NCBI GenBank assembly: GCA_021613375.1
Contig: CM038718.1
Coordinates: 40,115,421-40,179,420 of the forward strand
Origin: Megaleporinus macrocephalus
Taxonomy: Eukaryota; Chordata; Actinopteri; Characiformes; Anostomidae
DNA length: 64,000 nucleotides
Direction: 5' to 3'
In this document: piece after piece, positions 11,740-22,989 of the stretch
Position numbering within the stretch: the stretch's first letter is position 1
Layout: each line of letters opens with the position of its first letter
Program-made: the position numbers and the translations under genes
Notes under the pieces: model-generated
Told to the model about the DNA's origin: nothing
Seen by the model: only the letters and a program-made list of their open reading frames with translations
The model's database searches: none

Positions 11740-12420
11740 GTCTCTCAGGAGCTCAGTGAACTCCAGCGTGGTACCGTGATAGGACTCCACCTGTGCAACA
11801 AGTCCAGTGGTGAAGTTTCCTCACTACTAAATATTCCACAGTGGACTGTCAGTGGTGTTAGAACAAAGTGGAAGTGATTGAGAACCACAGCAACTCAGAC
11901 ACCAAGTGGTAGAACACGTACAATGACAGAGCAGGTCAGCGGATGCTGAGGAGCATAGAGCACAGAGGTCACCAACTTTCTACAGAGTCCATCACTACAG
12001 ACCTCCAAACTTCATGTGGTCTTCAGATCAGCTCAAGAACAGAGCATAGAGAGCTTCATGGAATGGGTCTCCATGGCCAAGCAGCTGCATCTAAGCCTTA
12101 ATGCAGAGCGTCGGATGCAGTGGAGTAAAGCACACCGCCACTGGACTCTAGAGCTGTGGAGACGTGTTCTCTGGAGTGAGCAATCACACTTCTGTGTCTG
12201 GTAATCTGATGGGCAAGTCTGGGTTTGGCGGTTGCCAGGAGAACGGTACTTGTCTGACTGCACTGTGACGAGTGTAAAGTTTGGTGGAGATGGGATTATG
12301 GTGTGGGAGTTGGGCTCAGACCGTTAGTTCCAGTTAATGGAACTCTTAATGCTTCAGCAGACCAAGAGGTTCTGGACAATTTTATGCTCCCAATTTTGTG
12401 GGAAGGTTTGTGAAGGTAGA
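11740..12420 (+). pseudogene. Tc1-like transposase remnant 1
   Basis: Reading across frameshifts gives the order expected of a fish Tc1/mariner transposase. First comes an N-terminal helix-turn-helix region (ELSELQRGTVIGLHLCNKSS, then SSLLNIPQWTVSGV, up to about 11875). A middle part follows (about 11935-12060). Then come RRMQWSKAHRHWTLELWRRV and LWSEQSHFCVW (about 12110-12203), and [17 protein letters not shown] with [10 protein letters not shown]. The first catalytic Asp of the usual WSDES motif is changed (WSEQS), a stop follows W at 12204, and frameshifts lie near 11877 and 12010. The C-terminal D and E motifs are missing. The copy is inactive. It may be cut off by the repeat R1 piece and the 27-bp array to the right. 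Confidence 0.85.
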
Positions 12421-12434
12421 CGAGCGAATACGTT

Positions 12435-12483
12435 TGGCAACAGATTGTAGCTTAAAAATAATTCTGGTTCCATTGACTTAAAG
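12435..12483 (-). repeat. Fragment of dispersed repeat R1 (inverted)
   Basis: The reverse complement carries AAGTCAATGGAACCAGAATT preceded by GGTCTTTGCTTT, matching R1 at 9575-9605 and 29755-29790. It directly abuts the 27-bp array. Confidence 0.6.
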
Positions 12484-13350
12484 CAAAGACCATTTTTGGA
12501 GATGGAGATGGTGGCTTCTTTGTAAACCCTGGAGATGGTGGTACCTCTGCAAACCCTGGAGATGGTGGTTTCTCTGTAAACCCTGGAGATTGTGGTTTCT
12601 CTGTAAACCCTGGAGTTTGTGTTTCTCTGTAAACCCTGGAGATGGTTGTTCCTCTGTAAACTCTGGAGATGATGGTTCCTCTGTAAACCCTTGAGATGGT
12701 GGTTTCTCTGTAAACCCAGGAGATGGTGTTTCTCTGTAAACACTGGAGATGGTAGTTTCTCTGTAAACCTTGGTGAAGGTAGTTTATCTGTAAACCCTAG
12801 AGATGGTTGTTCCTCTGTAAACCCTGGAGATGGTGGTTTCTCTGTAAACCCTGGAGATGGTAGTTTCTCTGTAAACCCTGGAGATGGTAGTTTCTCTGTA
12901 AACCCTGGAGAAGGTAGTTTTTCTGTAAACCCTGGAGATAGTAGTTTCTCTGTAAACCCTGGAGATGGTGGTTTCTCTGTAAACCCTGGAGATGGTAGTT
13001 TCTCTGTAAACCCTGGAGATGGTAGTTTCTCTGTAAACCCTGGAGATGGTAGTTTCTCTGTAAACCCTGGAGATGGTAGTTTCTCTGTAAACCTTGGAGA
13101 TGGTAGTTTCTCTGTAAACCTTGGAGATGGTAGTTTCTCTGTAAACCTTGGAGATGGTAGTTTCTCTGTAAACCTTGGAGATGGTAGTTTCTCTGTAAAC
13201 CCTGGAGAAGGTAGGTTCTCTGTAAACCCTGGAGATGGTGGTACCTCTGCAAATCCTGGAGATGGTTGTTTCTATGTAAACGCTGAAGATGGTGGTTCCT
13301 CTGTAAACCCAGGAGATGTTTTTTTTCTATGTAAACTTTGGAGATTAGCA
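12484..13350. repeat. 27-bp minisatellite
   Basis: About 32 units with core GGAGATGGTAGTTTCTCTGT followed by AAACCCT. The middle units (12840-13200) are nearly identical and the edges are diverged. 27 is a multiple of 3, so 226-codon and 151-codon frames run through it on opposite strands; they are artefacts. Confidence 0.97.
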
Positions 13351-14695
13351 GTTTCTGACCAGCCCGTCTAGGACCACCAATGATACCGCATTCAAAGTCA
13401 CTTAAGTCACCGTTCCTCCCTGTTCTGCTGCTCGATTTGAACTTCAGCAGGTTGTCTTGACCATGTCTACATGTCTAGTTGCTGCTATGTGATTGGTTGA
13501 TTGGATAATTGCATTAACGTGCAGTTGAACAGGTGCACCTGATGAAGGGGTCAGTGAGTTTTCCATACGGGAAACATAAGCTCCCAGTCTGAAGGTTTCT
13601 TGCTGCCGTGTTGGACCTGCAGGTTCTTAGTAAAGGTTTACTTTCATGGCTGCTAATAGCAACTCGGACTCTCACCCCGCAGCCTGGAGTGTTACAGAAG
13701 AAACACACGCCACGCTGTCCTCAAAGGAGCCGCGCTCACCTTAAACCTTCAACCGGCCGCCAAAGGCTTCTAATTGAAGGCTAAGCCGCCGCAGCCGCGC
13801 AGACGGCGTGTTCTCGTCCCTAAAGACCTCGTTCCTGCGTTCAGGAGCCTGAGCGCGAGCGTAAACACACCTAATATACAAGTAATTACCGTTCAAGGCC
13901 ACAGGCGCGTAACTCGGTTAGGGAAATGTGCGCCGTCTAATAACCCACAACTCAACTAATAACAACGGATTCCAGTTGGAAATAAACAGCGCCATCAATT
14001 CTGCGCCACAGATCGCACTGAACTTTTCAAATCCCGACCAAAACCCGCGCGGCTCCGCGGAGACTAATGAACGATTTATCTCAATGAATTCATTTGTTTC
14101 ACATTAGTCAGCAGTAAATGTTTTAATTTTTGTCGGCGGGCGCGTTCGCTCCTCTCCCGAGCGGCTGCCGAGGCTTAGGCTGTTCCTCCGTTCGCCTTTC
14201 ATCTTAATGTTTGATTGTTTTTCTCAGGTTTGGCGCGGGGAAGGGCGGCGCACGCACCACGCCGCTTGCTCGCTCTAGCGCTAAATAAGCAGAGTAGGTA
14301 GTTTTAGAGTTTTCAGGGAGTCGGGACGGACGGAGGGAGGGAGGGGCGGGATGGAGGGAACTTAGTATGCTAAACAGTTTGCGGGATCAGCACTTTTTCC
14401 TGGGAAAACTCTGCGTCTCCTCCTCCCCGCTTATCCCTCCCTCCACAGTTTATCCTCTCCTAAACAAACTCAGACCTGAAGATTCATTAGAAGGGACGTC
14501 AGCGGGCTGGGAATGAACTGTGCCTATGAAATCACCAGTGCGGTAACGTTAACCCAGCCGGGGCCCTTCAGCGGCCCTGAGACGAGGTGTGATAGATCAG
14601 AAGGGGACACGAGCACGAGGCGGGAATGAAAGGAGGAAGAGCAGCTTTTATTTGGGATCCAGCAGATTAAAGGTGGTACATTCATTTCATTAACC
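13351..14695. other. Single-copy region, CpG-rich in the middle
   Basis: The part 13720-14300 is CpG-rich and contains stretches that look like conserved noncoding DNA (for example 14060-14130 with ATGAATTCATTTGTTTCACA and TAAT cores). A G-rich run at 14318-14352 could form a G-quadruplex. No open frame above about 65 codons and no domain. Confidence 0.4.
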
Positions 14696-14704
14696 AGTGG
14701 AGAG

Positions 14705-14738
14705 GTTCAAATATATATATAAACAATATATACCTTTT

Positions 14739-14828
<90 letters not shown>

Positions 14829-14845
14829 AAAAGGTACAAATGCAA
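14705..14845. repeat. AT microsatellite with a perfect hairpin
   Basis: A long (AT)n tract at 14742-14823 is bounded by inverted arms TACCTTTTGTTTATA (14730-14744) and TATAAACAAAAGGTA (14822-14836). The whole unit can fold into a long hairpin. Confidence 0.95.
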
Positions 14846-15300
14846 TATAAATGGGCTAAACATACAGATAATACATATAGGAAATATTGTTTATGGGACA
14901 TACGGATAATACGGATAACTCATTGGGATATTACATATGGGACATATATGTGGATAATGTATGGAATTGTTATATATGGGATATACACACAGATAACACA
15001 TATGGGGTACATTGTGTATATGACATGCAAATAATAAATATGGGATATATATAATACAGGACATGCAAAGGGGATATGTTATATATGGAGTATGCATATG
15101 GATAATACATATGGATTTTATTAATTATGGGACATTCCTGCTAATCATAATAATAATATATGGATAATATATGGGATATATTATATATGGGACATACGTA
15201 CAGATACTACATATGGGGTATATTGTATATAGGACATGCAAATAATATATATGGTATATATTATATTTATGGGGTGTATATATAGATAATACGTAGAAAC
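14846..15300. repeat. Degenerate AT-rich repeat
   Basis: Loose copies of GGATAATACATATGGG, GGGACATATA and TTATATATGGG, probably an old diverged minisatellite. Periodicity is poor. The open frames here are artefacts. Confidence 0.6.
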
Positions 15301-15524
15301 TCATGCTGAGGTTTATTATAGATTACTGAATATTACACACCGGGCTCGCGCTGGCTGATCGACTATCACTTTAATAATTAAGCAGGTAATAATAAACTGC
15401 CCAGATAATAATAACGATTATTTATTAAAGATAAAAGTCTGAAGTGAGAGAACAACATATGACTCAGCAGATCTCCCACTGGAGCTCCACATAGACAATC
15501 CTTCAGCTCTACCATAACTAATAT

Positions 15525-15604
15525 TCCTCTCTCTCTCTCTCTCTCTCTCTCAGTCTCCTCTCTCTTCCTCTTTCTCTCTCTCTCTCTCAGTCTCCTCTCT
15601 CTTC

Positions 15605-15642
<38 letters not shown>

Positions 15643-15660
15643 CTCCTCTCTCTTCCTCTT

Positions 15661-15691
<31 letters not shown>

Positions 15692-15993
15692 AATCTCCTC
15701 TCTCTTCCTCTTTCTCTCTCTCTCTTTCTCTCTCTCAATCTCCTCTCTCTCTCTCTTCCTCTTTCTCTCTCTCTCTTTCTCTCTCTCTCAATCTCCTCTC
15801 TCTTCCTCTTTCTCTCTCTCTCTTTCTCTCTCTCAATCTCCTCTCTCTCTCTCTTCCTCTTTCTCTCTCTCTCTTTCTCTCTCTCAATCTCCTCTCTCTC
15901 TCTCTTCCTCTTTCTCTCTCTCTCTTTCTCTCTCTCTCAATCTCCTCTCTCTCTTCCTCTTTCTCTCTCTCTCTTTCTCTCTCTCTCAATCTC

Positions 15994-16024
<31 letters not shown>

Positions 16025-16091
16025 AATCTCCTCTCTCTTCCTCTTTCTCTCTCTCTCTTTCTCTCTCTCTCTCTCAATCTCCTCTCTCTTC

Positions 16092-16129
<38 letters not shown>

Positions 16130-16322
16130 CTCCTCTCTCTTCCTCTTTCTCTCTCTCTCTTTCTCTCTCTCAATCTCCTCTCTCTTCCTCTTTCTCTCTC
16201 TCTCTTTCTCTCTCTCTCAATCTCCTCTCTCTCTCTTCCTCTTTCTCTCTCTCTCTTTCTCTCTCTCTCAATCTCCTCTCTCTCTCTCTTTCTCTCTCTC
16301 TCAATCTCCTCTCTCTCTCTCT

Positions 16323-16353
<31 letters not shown>

Positions 16354-16818
16354 AATCTCCTCTCTCTTCCTCTTTCTCTCTCTCTCAATCTCCTCTCTCT
16401 CTCTCTTCCTCTTTCTCTCTCTCTCTCTCTCTCAATCTCCTCTCTCTCTTTCTCTCTCTCTCAATCTCCTCTCTCTCTCTTTCTCTCTCTTTCTCTCTCT
16501 CTCAATCTCCTCTCTCTCTTTCTCTCTCTCTCAATCTCCTCTCTCTCTCTCTCAATCTCCTCTCTTTCTCAATCTCCTCTTTCTCGCTCTTTCTCTCTCT
16601 CTTTCTCTCACTCTCTCAATCTCCTCTCTCTCTCTCTTTCTCTCTCTCTCAATCTCTCTCTCAATCTCCTCTCTCTCTCTTTCTCTCTCTTTCTCTCTCT
16701 CTCAATCTCCTCTCTCTCTTTCTCTCTCTCTCACTCTCTCTCTCTCTCTCTCTCTCAATCTCCTCTCTTTCTCAATCTCCTCTCTCTCTCTTTCCTCTTT
16801 CTCTCTCTCAATCTCCCC

Positions 16819-16851
<33 letters not shown>

Positions 16852-16855
16852 AATC

Positions 16856-16894
<39 letters not shown>

Positions 16895-17122
16895 TCTCTC
16901 TCTCTATCTCAATCTCCTCTGTCTCTCTTTCTCTCTCTCCCTCGTTCTCTCTGTCTCTCTCTCTCCATATCCTCTCTTTCTCTCTCTCCTCTCTCTCTCC
17001 ATCTCCTTTCTCTCTCTCTCTCTCTCTTTCTTTCTCTCTGTCTGGCTTTCTGTCTCTCTTCTGTGTCTCTCTTTCATTCTCTCTCATTCCCCTCTCTTTC
17101 TTTCTCTCTCTCTCCCTCTCTT

Positions 17123-17165
<43 letters not shown>

Positions 17166-17258
17166 GTCTCTCTTTTTTGTTCTCTCTCTCTCCCTCTCTC
17201 TTTCTGTCTTTCTCTGTCTCTCTGTTCCTGTCTCTCTCCCTCTGTGTCTCCCTTTTTT

Positions 17259-17328
<70 letters not shown>

Positions 17329-17330
17329 GG
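15525..17330. repeat. 1.8-kb polypyrimidine (CT) tract with substructure
   Basis: Almost entirely C and T on the plus strand. A recurring block of CTCTCTCAATCTCCTCTCTC followed by TTCCTCTTTCTCTC appears dozens of times from 15540 to about 16900. After that the order becomes irregular, and 17255-17326 is close to pure CT. The Arg/Glu-rich minus frames and Ser/Leu-rich plus frames are artefacts. The AATCTCC interruption marks a higher-order unit. Confidence 0.97.
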
Positions 17331-17727
17331 GATCACTCAGAGCATAACGACCTTTCCTCTTTCTCTCGTCTGTATTTAATCAGAATGGCCGGCGGCTCGT
17401 CCCTCTTATCTCTCTCTCTTGTTCCATTACTCAGCGCTGCTGACGTTCGGGGAGAATATGAGGACTTAAAAACGCAGAGAAAAATAAAATAAATAAATAA
17501 AATTCCCATTGCCCTCCTGCTATCGGCCATCTCTCACTCTAAACGCTAGTCTATATTAATGCCGCTCTATCAGGGGCCGCGCTGACCCGAACACCGGTCA
17601 GGCCACCCGAGAGAAAGAGCAGAGAGTGGCCATGACACCCACCCACACTCAGGTAAGGGGAGGTGTCTGAGCACTCACAGCCCTTTAGCGAATCACTTCT
17701 GTTTTCCATTCAACTCAGCAGCAGTAT
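17331..17727. other. Single-copy stretch between the CT tract and the 41-bp array
   Basis: Mixed sequence without repeats or a recognisable gene. Confidence 0.4.
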
Positions 17728-17742
17728 ATGGATATATATATA

Positions 17743-17810
<68 letters not shown>
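17728..17810. repeat. AT microsatellite
   Basis: (TA)n of about 80 bp, with one TATATTTATATA interruption, directly left of the 41-bp array. Confidence 0.95.
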
Positions 17811-17812
<2 letters not shown>

Positions 17813-17814
17813 CT

Positions 17815-20060
17815 GACAACTCTGAATATATAGAATAAAACTTGAGAATATAGAATGAAAGTCTGAATATATGGCATGAAACTTGAGAATATAGAATAAA
17901 AGTCTGAATAGATGGAATTAAACTTGAGAATATAGAATGAAAGTCGGTATATATGGAATTAAACTTGAGAATATAGAATTAAAAGGCGGAATATATAGAA
18001 ATAAACTTGAGAATATAGAATGAATGTCGGAATATATGGAATTGAACTTGAAAATATAGAATGAAAGTCAGAATATATGGAATGAAACTTGAGAATATAA
18101 AATGAAAGCCTGAATATATGGAATGAAACTTGAGAATATAGAATGAAAGTCTGAATATATAGAATTAAACTTGAGAATATTGAATGAATGTGTGAACACA
18201 TAGAATTAAACGAGAATATAAAATGAAAGTCTGAATAGATGGAATGAAACTTGAGAACATAGAATGAAAGTCGTAATATATGGAATGAAACTTGAGAATA
18301 CAGAATGAAAGTCTAAATATAACTAGAATTAAACTTAAGAATATAGAATGAAAGTCTGAATATATGGAATGAAACTTGAGAATATAAAATGAAAGTCTGA
18401 ATATATAGAATTAAACGAGAATATAGAATGAATGTCGGAATACATGGAATTAAACGAGAATATAGAATGAAAGTCTGAATATATAGAATTAATCTTGAGA
18501 ATATAGAATGAAAGTCTGAATATATGGAATGAAACTTGAGAATATAAAATGAAAGTCTGAATATATAGAATTAAACGAGAATATAGAATGAATGTCGGAA
18601 TACATGGAATTAAACGAGAATATAGAATGAAAGTCTGAATATATAGAATTAATCTTGAGAATATAGAATGAAAGTCTGAATATATGGAATGAAACTTGAG
18701 AATATAAAATGAAAGCCTGAATATATAGAATTAAACTTGAGAATATAGAATGAAAGTATGAATATATGGAATGAAACTTGAAAACATAGCATAAACGTCT
18801 AAATATATGGAATTGAACTTGAGAATATAGAATGAAAGCCTGAATATATGGAATGAAACTTGAGAATATTGAATGAAAGTTGGAATATATGGAATGAAAC
18901 TTGAGAATATTGAATGAATGTCTGAATATATAGAATTAAACAAGAATATAGAATTAAAGTCGGAATATATAGAATTAAACTTGAGAATATAGAATGAAAG
19001 TCTGAATATATAGAATTAAACTTGAGAATATAAAATGAAAGTCTGAATATATATGGAATTGAACTTGAAAATATAGAATTAAAATCGGAATATATGGAAT
19101 TAAACGAGAATATAGAATGAAAGTCTGAATATATAGAATTAATCTTGAGAATATAGAATAAAAGTCTGAATATATGGAATGAAACTTGAGAACATAGAAT
19201 GACATCTAAATATATGGAATTGAACTTGAGAATTCATATAGAATGAAAGTCTGAATATATATGGAATTGAACTTGAAAATATAGAATGAAAGTCTGAATA
19301 TATAGAATTAAACTTGAGAATATAGAATGAATGTCGGAATATATGGAATTAAACAAGAATATAGAATGAAAGTCTGAATATATAGAATTAAACTTGAGAA
19401 TATAGAATGAAAGTCTGAATATATGGAATGAAACTTGAGAATATAAAATGAAAGTCTGAATATATATGGAATTGAACTTGAAAATATAGAATTAAAATTG
19501 GAATATATGGAATTAAACGAGAATATAGAATGAAAGTCGGAATATATAGAATTAATCTTGAGAATATAGAATGAAAGTCTGAATATATGGAATGAAACTT
19601 GAGAATATAGAATAAAAGTCTGAATATATGGAATGAAACATGAGAATATAGAATGAAAGTCTGAATATATATGGAATTGAACTTGAAAATATAGAATGAA
19701 AGTCTGAATATATAGAATTAAACTTGAGAATATTGAATGAATGTCTGAATATATAGAATGAAACTTGAGAATATAGAATGAAAGTCGGAATATATGGAAT
19801 GAAACTTGAGAACATAGAATGAAAGTCGGAATATATATTGAATTTAGCTTGAAAATATAGAATGAAAGTCTGAATATATAGAATTAAACTTGAGAATATT
19901 GAATGAATGTCGGAATATATGGAATTAAACAAGAATATAGAATTAAAGTCGGAATATATAGAATTAAACTTGAGAATATAGAATGAATGTTGGAATATAT
20001 GGAATTAAACGAGAATATAGAATGAAAGTCTGAATATATGGAATGAAACTTGAGAATATA
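17815..20060. repeat. 41-bp minisatellite, dimeric unit
   Basis: About 54 copies of a 41-bp unit made of two related halves: GAATATAGAATGAAAGTCT and GAATATATGGAATGAAACTT. A block of about 118 bp with TTAAACGAGAATATAGAATG and GTCGGAATACATGGAATT is repeated exactly at about 18416-18533 and 18584-18700. Minus-strand frames rich in Ile/Tyr/Ser are artefacts. Confidence 0.97.
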
Positions 20061-20280
20061 AAAGGGGAGGGGGGGGCATCCTTCTCTGATCAGACTACTC
20101 AAACAATACTGATATACTGACTGTACCACCTGAAACTTCTGTTCAGCTGCTCAGGTGTGCTTACATAATCAATATATACTATAACTAAGATTAACTGTAG
20201 TGCAGATGAAGAACAGTCAGAGTGATGATGACAGTTAATGAAGGTAGAAGATAATTGGTAACTAGTTAGAGTCATTGTTC
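20061..20280. other. Short single-copy stretch
   Basis: Starts with a G run (20063-20076) just after the array. The rest has no recognised feature; part may belong to the Tc1 element that follows. Confidence 0.3.
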
Positions 20281-20706
20281 ATTTCAGAAAAGTCTATGAC
20301 GAAGGTTAGGCAGCTACTCTCCCTAGAAGTGGGCGCCCCGCCAAGTTGACTTCAACCAAAGGCACAACTCAGAACTCTCAGAGAGGTAAAGGAGAACCCT
20401 GGATGGCTGTCCACCTGCTGAAGCTCAGTATAAGTAGGACAATGACCCTAAACTTTGCAGTAAATCTACTACAGAACGACTTCAGTTAAAGAAACTCTGT
20501 ATTCTGAAGTGGCCCAGTCAGAGTCCAGACCTGAATCCGATAGAGATACTGTGGAATGACCTGAAGAGAGCTGTTCACACCAGACATCCTAAGAATACTC
20601 CTCCTGAACGTTGTGCAGGTCTGATCAACACTTGCTGGAGCTGCCAAAGGAGGTTCCACCAGTTACTAAGTCCAAGGTTTCACTTTCTTTTTCTTGCCAC
20701 TGTATA
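20281..20706 (+). pseudogene. Tc1-like transposase remnant 2 (C-terminal half and 3' end)
   Basis: An open frame from about 20438 reads DNDPKLCSKS, then KWPSQSPDLNPIEILWNDLK. The Asp at 20438-20440 and the Glu at 20543-20545 are separated by exactly 34 residues, the DD34E spacing of Tc1 transposases. The N-terminal half is reduced to a short, broken stretch from about 20281. The frame runs into CTTTTTCTTGCCACTGTA (20687-20705), which resembles the Tc1-type inverted end common in fish. Element FB begins within a few bases of this end. Inactive copy. Confidence 0.85.
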
Positions 20707-20707
20707 A

Positions 20708-21485
20708 AGACCAGCCATAACACTGAAACATCTACTGTACACTGTATCAGCTCCACTGACCATACAGGACCTCCACTCACTGTCCACTGTATCAGCTCCA
20801 CTGACCATACAGGACCTCCACTCACTGTCCACTGTATCAGCTCCACTGACCATACAGGACCTCCACTCACTGTCCACTGTATCAGCTCCACTGACCATAC
20901 AGGACCTCCACTCACTGTCCACTGTATCAGCTCCACTGACCATACAGGACCTCCACTCACTGTCCACTGTATCAGCTCCACTGACCATACAGGACCCTCC
21001 ACTCACTGTCCACTGTATCAGCTCCACTGACCATACAGGACCTCCACTCACTGTCCACTGTATCAGCTCCACTGACCATACAGGACCTCCACTCACTGTC
21101 CACTGTATCAGCTCCACTGACCATACAGGACCTCCACTCACTGTCCACTGTATCAGCTCCACTGACCATACAGGACCTCCACTCACTGTCCACTGTATCA
21201 GCTCCACTGACCATACAGGACCTCCACTCACTGTCCACTGTATCAGCTCCACTGACCATACAGGACCTCCACTCACTGTCCACTGTATCAGCTCCACTGA
21301 CCATACAGGAGCTCCACTTACAGACTGTAGTTCATCTGATTCTCTGTATACTTTATTACTCTGTTCTTTAATGATCAGGACCCCCACAGGACCACCACAG
21401 AGCAGCTACTAATAGGGAGGTGGGTCATTCTCAGCACTGCAGTGACACTGACATGGTGGTGGTGTGTTAGTGTGAGCGGATCATA
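20708..21485 (+). mobile_element. Element FB, copy 1, with a 45-bp array
   Basis: Begins near CAGCCATAACACTGAAACAT (20715). Then comes an array of about 12.5 units of 45 bp with core ATCAGCTCCACTGACCATAC (20745-21310), then the unique body: CTTACAGACTGTAGTTCATC, GACCCCCACAGGACCACCAC, and CAGCACTGCAGTGACACTGA up to about 21480. The remaining half is missing. FB pieces also occur at 24957, 28858, 42117, 46825, 53086 and 59966. The 45-bp unit keeps frames open (125-, 235- and 139-codon artefacts). Confidence 0.85.
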
Positions 21486-21567
21486 TATGTGAGTGTGAGT
21501 GTGTGTGTGTGTATCAGTGTGTCAGCTTGTGGGAGTATGTGAGCGTGTGTGTGTATGTATGTATGTG

Positions 21568-21622
<55 letters not shown>

Positions 21623-22121
21623 ATATCAGTGTGTCAGTGTGTGTGTGAGTGTGTGTGTGTGAGTATGTGTGTGAATATATAAATGTATCAGTGTGTGTGA
21701 GTGTGTGTGTAAGTATGTGTGTGAGTATGTCTGTGTATCAGTGTGTAAGTATGTGAGTGTGTATGTATGTATGTATGTATGTGTGTGTGTGTGTGTGTGT
21801 GAGTATATCAGTGTGTCAGTGTGAGAGTGTTTGTGTATGTATGTATGTGAGTGTGTGATCGTATGTGTGTGTCAGTGTATCAGTGTGTCAGTGTGTGTGC
21901 TCATATGTGAGTGTGTGTATGTATGTATGTATGTATGTGTGTGTGTGTGTGTGTGTGTATGTATATGTGTGTGTTTGTGTGTGTGTCTGTGTGTATGTAT
22001 ATATGTGTGTGTCTGTGTGTGTATGTGAGTGAAAGTATGTGTGTGTGTGTGTGTATCAGTGTGTCTAAGTGAGTGTGTGTATGCGTGTGTATGTATATGT
22101 GAGTGAATATGTGAGTGTATC

Positions 22122-22160
<39 letters not shown>
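21486..22160. repeat. Compound TG microsatellite
   Basis: About 670 bp of (TG)n mixed with TGTATG, TGAG and TATCAGTGTGTCAG motifs. The TATCAGTGTGTCAG pattern recurs at several points, so part of the block spread by duplication. Confidence 0.95.
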
Positions 22161-22480
22161 CCTTTGTTCCCACATTGTGTGAATTTTTCTCATTTAGCCT
22201 TTGAGAATAGCGAGCTTACAGCTTAAACACGGCTCGCGCTGCTGCTATGAATTGCTGGACGGAGCGTTTATGAGGGAAAATGAACTATTTCCCAGAATGG
22301 AGCTGCTGGTAATGCCTTTATGCCTTCACTTATCTGTGAAAGTTCCCGGCGGATTTGGTGTAATCCCACTCCCTGACTCCGCCGCCATGCTTTTCATTAA
22401 ATAACCCCGAATATTTTAGCTGGAAATGTGTTTGTCATATAATGAAACCAGCGCGGAGAATAAAAACTATGCACAATACA
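22161..22480. other. Single-copy island, candidate conserved noncoding sequence
   Basis: Non-repetitive 22190-22430 between two microsatellites, with even base use and several CpGs. The open frame 22201-22404 (67 codons) shows no domain. The style resembles a conserved noncoding element; this is inference. Confidence 0.3.
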
Positions 22481-22482
22481 GA

Positions 22483-22492
22483 GAGAGAGAGA

Positions 22493-22561
<69 letters not shown>
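22483..22561. repeat. GA microsatellite
   Basis: (GA)n with one GTGA interruption. Confidence 0.97.
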
Positions 22562-22563
<2 letters not shown>

Positions 22564-22985
22564 TAAACAGCTTAATCTGTGAAAGGACCGACTCTCTATT
22601 CTCTCTTCCTCTCTTTTCTTTTCTGTGCTAATAAAAATTCATTATGATTAATAGGCTTCAGAGTTTTGGTGCTAGTTTGTATTTGTTGACCTGCTAAGCT
22701 GTTCTCCTCCGTTCACAGTATTCCCGTTGACGTCAAGCAATCCCGCTGCTGCCATGTGGGGAAGCAACTCGGAGGCGAGGCAGGCAGTTTGTTATAAAAT
22801 AATAAAACCATAACTGCAAAGGCAGGACAGTGCAGTTATTCATAACACTCTGTTACAAATTAATAAATCACTAAAACATAAACAATACAAATACAGAGTG
22901 TTGTAATATTAAAATTAATGTATTGTATTTAAATGGTTGCTGGTGTTCTACTGCTGAACCCAAACTATGTACTAGCCCACTAAAA
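22562..22985. other. Single-copy stretch
   Basis: AT-rich in the second half. No gene or known repeat seen. Confidence 0.4.
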
Positions 22986-22989
22986 TAAG

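Noticed and set aside
12691..13371. 226-codon Gly/Ser/Asn/Pro repeat frame
   Set aside because: 27-bp array artefact; the frame starts and stops at the array borders.
15378..17336. Arg/Glu-rich frames like charged coiled coils
   Set aside because: Translation of a CT tract on the minus strand.
21486..22160. Cys/Val-rich small protein (65 codons) in the TG block
   Set aside because: Microsatellite translation.
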